Below are positions 12,901-23,200 of a stretch of DNA of 64,000 nucleotides, piece after piece. Source of the stretch: Hypomesus transpacificus (lineage: Eukaryota > Chordata > Actinopteri > Osmeriformes > Osmeridae); the NCBI RefSeq assembly GCF_021917145.1, contig NC_061081.1:7321153-7385152 (forward strand). The letters are read 5' to 3'. Made by a program: the position numbers and the translations under genes. Each line of letters opens with the position of its first letter. Within the stretch, counting starts at the first letter, position 1. The notes beneath the pieces were generated by a model, which saw only the letters and a program-made list of their open reading frames with translations, was not told where the DNA came from and made no database searches.

Positions 12901-15900
12901 TGATAGCAGAGGGTTCTGTAACACTTTACAGATGGAAGGAGAGTATGGACTAAATGGATACTCCATAGGTTGTACTAAATTGATCAGTTTATATTGAAAT
13001 CAATTTGTGTTTTCAAATCAAGTGTTTCCATAAATTAATTTTGTGCAAATGTTTCCATAAGCGTTTCACTGTGTTTAAAAAAAGATTCCAGCCACGTTAC
13101 TAGGCTCCAGACAGTCATTTCCAGCCATTGTACTAGAATCGGAGTTCCTCTACTTTAATAATGTTGTGTTTTGTCATCCTTAGGTGAATCCTCTTCTAGA
13201 AGCTTTTGGCAATGCCCAGACTGTCATGAATGACAACAGCAGTCGTTTTGGAAAATACATTCAGCTGCGCTTCTACAACTCTTCAGGTGGGTCACATGTT
13301 TGTGTATGGACCTTGTGTTGATCATGTGTGAGCAGCTCTCTGTGTGTGTATGTCTACCAGCTGTGTAAGCTTTCTTCTCTCTTGGAGCTCTCTGTGTGTG
13401 TATGTCTACCAGTTGTGTAAGCTTTCTTCTCTCTTGGTAGTCTTATTGTATTTGTAGTCACTGTCTGTCTCGGTCTCAACAGTAAAAGGTGCCAAGATCA
13501 ACGAGTATCTGTTGGAGAAGTCTCGCGTGGTCCACCAGGATGAAGGAGAGAAGAACTTCCATATCTTCTACTTCATGCTTGCAGGCATCTCACCAGATGA
13601 CAAGGAGATGTATGGCCTTCTGGATCCTACACAGTACAGGTGGGTCACAGCCTAGGGTTGGGCGAAAGGCACACGTTTTCCAAATTCAAAATGTTGTCAA
13701 CGGTCACTGCATCTATCGCCGATAGCTGATGGTAGTTTATGCTGTTGCATGTACCCTTGTGTAAAGTATTAGAAAGGAAGCCTGTGTGAATGCATCAAAG
13801 AAAGTTCTGTAAGACTGGGGTATGCAGGGTTTCCTGCAGTACTTTTCAATTTAAGGCGGCCACCTAAGCAACACAGTTTTGCAAAAAGTTTATTTTTATT
13901 TTTTTAATAGCAATGTCTGCCGTGTTACTCTGTCCTGTTTTCTCCCTTCCATTCCAAAATGCCAATCTCCCTTCTTTGCATTAGTCTATCGCACAAACTA
14001 GCCTCCCGTGCATTAGTCTATTGCATGCCTGTGCAGGTTTGTTTGTATATAATGTGTTGGCTGTCTGGAAGGGATACCTTTTTGTCTATAGAATCTGTAC
14101 AAAAATAAACCAATTAGAATATGTGTTAGGTATCTGGACGGACGCTTCGGTTCTGAAGATATGGGGAGCAGGTGGAACGAGAAGTATCGCGAGGTGTGCA
14201 ACGCCATGGATATGGTGGGCTTCGAGGAACAGGTAAAACCTCAGACAACTGGATATTACAATCCTCACTGTTTTCACAAATGCCGAATTGTACTGTACTA
14301 GGTGCTTTTGTACATGTGCGGTACTATGTTTCCCTTGTTGTGTTTGTTGTTTCCTCATAGGAGCTGCAGTAGGTGAATTGTTCTTGTGAATGAGGACAAT
14401 TAGTTTATTATTTTCTAATCTGCCAAATCTTTGTTAATTATATCATGTATTTTTCTATTGACAGTTTTGTATTTCTTAAAACAGTGAATCAGTCAATTGG
14501 TTTCCTTGAATGATTGATATGCTTGACAAATGAAACATCTGTATTTTGTTGTCTATCCAGGAAAAAGTAGACATGATGACCATTCTGGCAGGAATCCTGT
14601 CTCTGGGCAACACTATGTTTCAACCCACCGACACAGACAGTGTCAAGGTCACAGACAAGTCCATGGGCTGGCTCAAAGCTACTGCTGTAAGTCACGCTCT
14701 ACAATTTTCAGTCAGTCTGGCTTTTTTAGGCTGGTTGGGATATCAAGGTTGTTTAGTTGGATTAAGTTGGTATGTTTTGTGGGTTGGTGGGGGGTAAACT
14801 TGCTGGGATAGTTTAGTTTATTTGGTTGATTAGTTAGTTGGGTGAGTTTAGTTTAATCTAGAGCTGCCTCCATATTCCTCAATTCTCTTTGGATCTGTAT
14901 GGGATGATTTGGTAAGATTATTGGATTGATTAGGAAGGTTAAGTCCTGTGATTGCTACCTATTCTCCCATTACATTTGTCATTCTTTTGTTATCAGACAC
15001 TCCTGTTTTTTATTGGCCTGGTTAGAATAACTAACTTTTTACAGAACATAAATGGTGTTCCCTCTATGTTTTTGCCTTCAGCACTTCCTCTTTCAATTTG
15101 ATACAAATGGTACTGCATTTCATTATACATAACAACACAGTTTACCCGACAGTATATGGTTGGTTGTAAAATGTTTCAAAGGTTGGTGCTAGATAAAGGG
15201 AGGATGGTTTCTGTCTGACTTTTTGACACATTTGTCATCTGCAGCAGTCATGCGGTGAATGAAGGGTGTGTGCTCAAAAGCCAGAGGTGTGTGTTTATGT
15301 AGAGTACACCAACACAAAACGAAAAACTTTACACTGAGTGTACATTGGGTAAAGGTTATTGTTGATTTAATTGTTACAGTCCTCTACCCGCATATTGATC
15401 TATAATCTTTCCATCTGAAATGTATTTGTGCTACCGATGTACATACCCATTTGTCTATTTAGCACATACTTCATAGTGTACCTTTTGCATGTGTTTTTGT
15501 GAATGTGTTCATCAACTATTGTATAGTGCGCTAAAAAAATGAAACCCTATTTAACAGGTAACCATGTGCATGCCTGATCGCAAACCCATTCTACAACCAT
15601 TAATGAATCACTGCCCTTCCCCCTCTACCATCCACACCCTTTTTAAAGCAGAGCTTGAGCCTCATCTGGCTTGGTCTGATAAGACAAAATAGCCATTAAA
15701 GGTCACAAGGCTATGTTGGGAGAGAGGCACTGTGAACAACACTTCTAAGATTAAACTGGATCAGCCAACCCTTGTCCACTCCTTGCATTTCATTGTATGG
15801 AGCAGAGAGAGAGAGTTCAGTAGTACTTTCTTCATGCCTGGGGAAATGGCTGTTCTAGCTGTATTGACAAGCATAATACAAAATATACATGACGATATAA

Positions 15901-17186
15901 AATAAACAATGTTGCAGTAAAATGAGTCGCCAGAATGTTTGAGGGCTCTTTGTTCCTACTTCTCTCTGGTTAAGCTGTTGCACAATGTGTTTTCTAGTCC
16001 TTACTCCTTACAAGTAATGTCTGTCTTGGTACAAGGTAGTAGTTAATTAAGCAATATCACATGAGGGATTGCATTATTGATGAATATCAGCAGATCTGGG
16101 ATCCGCAGGTGACCGCATATTCATGTTGTGAAATAAACATCATCTTCATTATTTTATTGTGGAAAGAGCTCAGGGAGTGTGTTGACAGTCGTGTGTGTGT
16201 TTGGGCCCCCAGGGTCAGTTTGGGGTTCAGGAGGAGGAGCTACTGAGGAGTTTGACCTGTACCCTGACCATGACCCGAGGTGAGGTCATCCGTAGACTTC
16301 ATAACCAGCAGCAAGCTGAAGGTGAGAACCAACACAGAATCTTTTCAATGTCAGCATGTTAAAGGAGTACACTTACAACAGACCCTCAATGATGCAATTG
16401 CCCTAGTCACTGGGGTTGCCTGAGGGCACAGTTCCTTTGTGAAACTGATCCCAGAGGGTAATAGGATGGTATTTGCATAGCTTTTAATGTTTTTCCTTCT
16501 GGATTTGACATAATTTATGTGTTCTGTATGTCTAGATGGATACATGCAATATCTAGGATATAATTGTCTGGGGGCATGTCTCACATAAATAACTTACAAA
16601 CTATGGACAAATTGTCTCCACCATGCCAAAAACATCTGAATTTGCTCGACTAGAGTTGCAAATTGAGATGTCATGTTTTTCTGTCACAAATGCTGCTTTT
16701 AAGTTTTGTTCATGTTTTTGTAAATGCAGATGCTAGGGATTCTATAGCTAAAGTGGCCTATGGGAGAGTGTTTGGTTGGATAGTCAGCAAGATCAACGAA
16801 CTTCTGGCACCAAATGTTGATCTTGAGATGCATGAAATAGGTGAGTTTATAAACCTTCTAAAAGTTTTCCTTTCTTTTGAGTATGTAGATATTTCACTAA
16901 AGTGTATTTCTTCCAGGTATTCTTGACATTTTTGGATTTGAAAATTTTGCTGTAAACCGTTTTGAGCAGCTTTGCATCAATCTGGCGAATGAACAGTTGC
17001 AGTTCTTCTTTAACCATGTAAGTATAAATAGAAGCAGCAGATGGAAGTTGCCCTGTTATTAAGGGACCCAGCCATGCATGCTTTAACTGTCATTTTAGAA
17101 GGACTTGAAAAGATATGTTACAACCCAAACTCTTAAACAAAAGCTAATGACCTAAAAAACTAAAACAAATGTGCGGGTAACACAGG

Positions 17187-17237
<51 letters not shown>

Positions 17238-20200
17238 GATATTGATGCTTTTTAGTTTAGTAGTTTTAAGGTTAGGTACCAGGTGTGTACACATATACAT
17301 AAACATTATAAAAGTATCTTAACCACTGCCATTAATCACCTCCAAAAAATGCTGTGCAAGTACCCGCATTTTCAGTCAGCTCTATAACACTGCACTAATC
17401 CATGTGCTACAGTACAAACAGGCCAGACAACAATAACACCCAGCTGTATCCTTACTCCCTAACCCACCTCTATGTTCTTACTGCATCAGACCTCTGTGAA
17501 TCCTCTGTTTTGGACCAGAACATGTTAATCAGAAAAGGGGATGTTAGTTTAATATCTTTACTTTTGGGTCAAGCATAACCATGTCATGATGGTGTTTTTT
17601 CCTCCTCAGCATATCTTCCTGATGGAACAGAATGAATACAAAGAAGAAGGGATCCAATGGGAAAACATTGCCTTTAAAGACAACAAACCTATACTGGTTA
17701 GGGATGCTCAACACCATCTTTATCTTCACCTCTTATGTTTCCTTTCTCATACACTCATCTGCACCTCATTTCTTTTCTTGTTCTGTTGCAACTTCTGTCA
17801 TTCTACTAATAGCCCACTGTGCGTTTTGTCTCTCTGCTGACAGTATGGTTTAGTTTAGAGCACACACAAACACAGAAGAGGCCATATGCAAACATACCAG
17901 AAGTTTGTGTATGTTAGTTATCTGAATCTAGAGGGGAGACACTTGTTTAATTTGGCAAAAACTATTTTATTTCTCCGTAGCTTAGCTGAAGCCACATGAT
18001 AGACAAATTATTGTTTAATTTGGTTCGCTCAAGTTTGCATGTATTTCATTGGTTGTCAACAAATGTCTGTGACCAGCTGCTGTTGTACCCTAAATGATGT
18101 CCCTTACCCTCCTTGCAGGACCTCTTCCTCACAAAGCCCATCGGCATACTGTCTCTCCTGGACGAGCAGAGTGCCTTCCCTCAGGTAACCTTGCTAAATG
18201 TTCTCCAAACAAAGTGTGGCATGCAAATATGACGGTGTTTTCATTTGAACAGGAGGAGTGATTTACACAGACACTCTAACCACCCTCTTTCTTCTTCTTT
18301 GTTAGGCCTCAGATAAAAACTTTGTGGAGAAGCTGAACAGCAAGTTCAAAAGCAATCCCCACTACGAACTGGTGCGCAGTCACAGCCCACTGTTCACCGT
18401 GGTGCACTATGCCGGGAAGGTGACAACCATTTGCTACTACAACAAATCATTGTATTAATTGGGGTGAACACCCCTGCAAATGAGATATTTCTGTATTTTG
18501 TTATCATAAATTATTTTCTTTGTCGTCAATATACAGTATGGGGTATTGTCTAGGCGGTTTGGAAAAAAATTGTTTTGCAAGGTAAAAATATATTTGTGTA
18601 CAAATAATTTGTTGTGTGGGATTGTTCTTCAGTGATTTGTGTGTCCTTTCCTCAGGTCCAGTATAACGGGAAGGGTTTCCTGGAAAAGAACCGAGACACT
18701 ATTCCAGCCAGTATCAGAGGACTCTTTATCAACAGTGTTACTCCTCTCCTCAGTGTGCTCTTTGCAGGTGAAAAGGAGAAGTTGAAGGGATTACTTTGAT
18801 TCAGAGTTCAATCTCTAAAGGCCATTTATTGAAAATAGTGTTGTACCCCTTAATTTAAAGTGTGTGCGTGGTTAGCTGAGGTACTATGATGCTATCATAC
18901 ACTACTCATTTGTAGTGTATAGCTAAAGTGAACTGTAGGATGCACACACACCCTGCATGTGTTTTTACTGGGTCAATGAGGTAGATGTAGTTTATTGCTC
19001 TTTACTAAAAGTTTAATTATTATCAGTTTGGTGTCTTGAACTTGAATCAAGTGTGATTCACATTCCATGTGTTTTTCAGCCACCATATCCAGAACAGGGA
19101 CTCTGATGCCCCGCAAAGCAAAGGTGGGCACTTTTGTTGGTCTCATTTCACAGAGGAAAGCATCATATGATAGTTTGTGTAGTAGAAAGCAGACTGGCTG
19201 GAAAATAGTAGGTAGACATCAGGGGTTATTGTGAGATGTTCTTAACTACATTTTATTTCCTTTCAGCTCCAACAGAAAGAGGATGACAACTTCAATTCTA
19301 CCAGGAAACATTCTGTAGGGGCTCAGTTTAAGGTATGGTAGGAATTAAAGCAAATCAGTCTGTCACAAATTTCAAAGCCATGTGCAAGTTTGTATTTCCA
19401 TCACATGCCTCCAATTGCAGACAATCATGGATAATGAAACCCTGTGCATCTCTCTAGCATTCCTTGGCTGTGCTGATGGAGAAAATGTTTGCTGCCAATC
19501 CTCACTTTGTTCGCTGTATCAAACCCAATGGCAGTAAGCTGCCAGATCAAGTGGACAGCAAGCTAGTCATGGACCAGGTGAGGAACAAAACACATTACAA
19601 CACCAATCTTCACTACAATACCATTACTATACAACAGTACAATAGGCAGGCTTGTCTAGGGCCATATTTCAAGTTCAAAATTATACTGTAGAGGTGGATT
19701 AAGCAGCAACCAGGGCCATTTTTCAGTGGCATTTTAGCCTCCCTTAACCTGATGGACGGGTGAAGCTTGTTTTTGAGCTGTCTGTCTTGTCCCATTGTAC
19801 TCTAATGACCGACATCAAATGTCTTAATGACTCAATTAAGTACATGTTCTAGCCTTTTGGATACACGTTCTTTCATTCTCAACATAGTAAACCTTTTAAA
19901 ACGACTAAATTTACCTTGTTTCTTCAAATATATTTTATGACCAACCGTGAGGGTGTAGGTCACTCCACCATATAGTTGTGATTCCACTGTGCCCTGTAAG
20001 GAAAGTAATCAGTGGCTGGTAAGCCAGACAGTCAGCTAGCTTGTTAGGTCACAGGGTTTCCAGTTGGCTGGCTGTCTGTTAATGTCAATGGAATTCTGCC
20101 TCGGGAGGTTCATCCTTAACACAGCGAAGAGGGGACATTGTTCTCTAAACATTATAGTGTATAGCCTGGAGGGGTGTTGTCTATTAATGACATACATGGT

Positions 20201-23200
20201 CCTGTAAAGTCATTTGAGCGGTTCAATTAATATCTATTTTGTAGTTTGTCTTATTAAAGTATTATTATTATTATTATTATTACAGTAGTACTTCTTATTA
20301 AAGTATTAGATACTCTTTACATCGTTTTTTCAAGATCTGTAGCGCATGAGAATGCAATAAAAATGTAGTCATGTACCCCTGATTCAGCTCTACAGCTTAA
20401 TACGCGTCAGTCAAAAAGTGTCATGTGTCTTTGTCACTGATTTGAGGCATATTTTTTACTCTTTATTAAGCAGTTGTTAAAATAAGACAACCCCAACTGC
20501 TTTCTGATCTGTTTGAATTGACACTGTGCTATATGGCCCCCTGCAGTTCAGAACTGTTTGAATTGACACTGTGCTATATGGCCCCCTGCAGTTCAGAACT
20601 CGCATTGCACTCATAAATGGGTGCATGGAAATTGAATGCAAAATATGAGCGGTGGTTTCAGTGCTGTGCTTAAGAAATCAGTGCAGATATTTTAGTAAGT
20701 GCCAGTGGCTCTTATGTAATGTTGATTTGAACCACACATCTTCTATTTTGCAGTTGAGATATAATGGCTTAATGGAGACCATTAGGATACGAAGAGATGG
20801 ATTCTGTTGGCGGCCCACCTTCCAAGAATTTGCAAAGAGGTGTGTGTGTGTGTTTGTGCATGAGAGTGAAAGAAGGAGTTATATATCTCTGTGTATATAA
20901 CATGAGTGGTGTAGCACTGACATGCAGGTTTGTTATCACACTGAGTCTCCTTCTCCTCCAGGTACAACATCCTGCTAGTAAAACCTGATTTACCGCTTAC
21001 CAAAGAAAGGTAAGCACTTCATTATTTATTATTTAAGGATAGATGTACTCTTTGTATTTTGTGGAAGTGTGAGGATGCAATGGTAGCCTAAACTAAAACA
21101 TGGAGGCTTACCTTTTCACAGTGCACTTGATGTTTAGTTGAACACAAAATACAGACTGGTCTCAAAGTTACTTGACCCTTTTTTTATTGTTCTTTCCTCA
21201 GCTGCATGTCCATTCTTAATACTACTGAGATCCATGGCTGGAAGTGTGGGTAAGAATGCCCTCCACACCAATTCAATGTTGGGATTTAATTTGGGTATAA
21301 ATGTAATTGTTTTGATTTCAGTTATGTGTCAGCAGCTGACTCTGTCTTACTAAAGTGTTGCTGCACATACAGATTGCTTGTCAGTTTATTATCAAGGTTC
21401 ACAATTTACAATAACCCTTTGATTAGAGGAGTGGAGGTAATCCTCTGCACCAATCCTGTGCACTAAATAAGAAGTCATGCTACTTTTAGTATTTATATTT
21501 ATTTATTCAATCTTCTCTTTTTCCTTCCTCTGTCTCTCTATGCTCCGGCAGTTCGTCTCGTCTGTTCTTTAAGCACTGGCACCAGGACGACTTGGCCAGG
21601 CTGCTGGAGAGACTGGGCAGAGCAGCCCTCATCATCCAGAAATGTGATGAGCCTCCCAAGCACATGATAATGTTGTCAATACTGTAGAACAGGGCTGACC
21701 AACCCTGCCTTGAAGATCTGTTGTCCTATAAGTTTTCATTTTAACTTCAATCCAGTACACCCTATTCTAATGTGCTGGTTGACAACCGTAATCATGTTTG
21801 TCACAACTGGGGTTGGAGTGAAAGGTTTTACAGAAGGGTCTCCAGGATCTCTCCAGGAGCAAAGTTTGTCAGCCCTACCATAGATGCATGCTTTTGCCCT
21901 TTTGCCAATAGACGCAATGCTTTTGACATGAATGCAAATCTGTAGAAATAATCTTGTAATGATTAATATTAATGTACTTTTTAGAAACAAATGTAATACT
22001 GTGTACATGTATGTACTTGCAAAAGTTCATCTTGTACATTCATGGCTTTGTTTATGTTTCGTTAAAAAAGTGCTCAACTGCCAGTCAGAAACCAGTCAGT
22101 GTAGTTTTATTGGTTTGTGACTGTGAACCCTGAAGGTAAATCTCTTTTCTGATGTGTACACTATAGTGAAGACTTGAATTAAACAGCACATGATGGGACA
22201 TGATTGCACAAAGAGACAGTTTTTCAATCTGGGTACACAATGTTACCCTGGCATCTAGGCTTGGCAGACTAAAAGACTATTGATATCTCAATCGAGCATC
22301 ACCACCATTACTCAATGGTGGTACAACCAACAAACAGCAATGTGTACTCATGCACTTGCTAGTAGCACTAAAACTCAAAGATCCTGCAGGGTCCATTTTA
22401 CCATCTGTGATTGTATGGGAGGCACTTCAGATTAGGAGATAACTGTCCACTCAATTTCTTTAAAGCAAAAACAAAATATATAAATTATACAAAAAACTAT
22501 AAATGTGTCTATTTTCTGCAGACTACCGCACTTTTTGCTGCAGGAGGATTTACCTGGCTCTGCTGGTGGAATTGCGCAAACAGAGACAGGCCCAAAGAGA
22601 GGGTGAGGAAAGGGAAGCAAGGGAGGAGGAGGAGGAGAGGAGGAGGACAATATTGCTGGAGGAGGAGATAAAGAAGCGTCTGGAAATGGAACAAGAGAAC
22701 AAGAGTGAGTTTTTTTTTCTTCTGAAAATGTTCCTTTCCTCATGCTGTTTTACTCACACATCCTCTTTTCATGCATTTTGTTTACTTCTGTCTGTGTTTG
22801 TATATTTGTCACTTGTATTCTATCTCTGTATCACACAGGAAATGATCAGGAATATTGGTAGTATCAATATCGATAACAAAAATAGAACTGGTTTGTAGTT
22901 GGGTTGTTTGAATGGTTTGTTGCCTTCCTGTGTGTGTTTCCCAGGACCAGCCTCTCCACCTGTCCCCCTGCCCAGGAGCAAAAAGCCCCAGCCAAAGCCT
23001 CGCTCCATCCTCGTTGGGATCGGGGGACCCAAGGTTGCACCTGTTCCTCGACCCCGCAGTAAAATGTTAGAGGTGAGTTGAGATCATAGATTGTGGTTAA
23101 GGTACAAGATTTAAGATCAAAATACTAGTGTGGTGGTGTAACATATCAACATGTTATTCTCAACCACTGGCTTGCCACTTCCGCCCTTTACAACTCAGGT

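Larger units (their letters stand above)
6996..21249 (+). other. Myosin exons 1-21: motor domain
   Basis: Exons 1-21 code for the head. Landmark exons: P-loop in exon 4 (10306-10408), switch I in exon 5 (13184-13286), the loop carrying the TEDS site in exons 9-10 (16213-16321 and 16730-16840), switch II in exon 11 (16917-17017), an actin-binding region with RCIKPN in exon 18 (19458-19577), and the converter in exons 19-21. The N-terminus starts directly at the motor and lacks the SH3-like subdomain of class II myosins. Confidence 0.88.
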
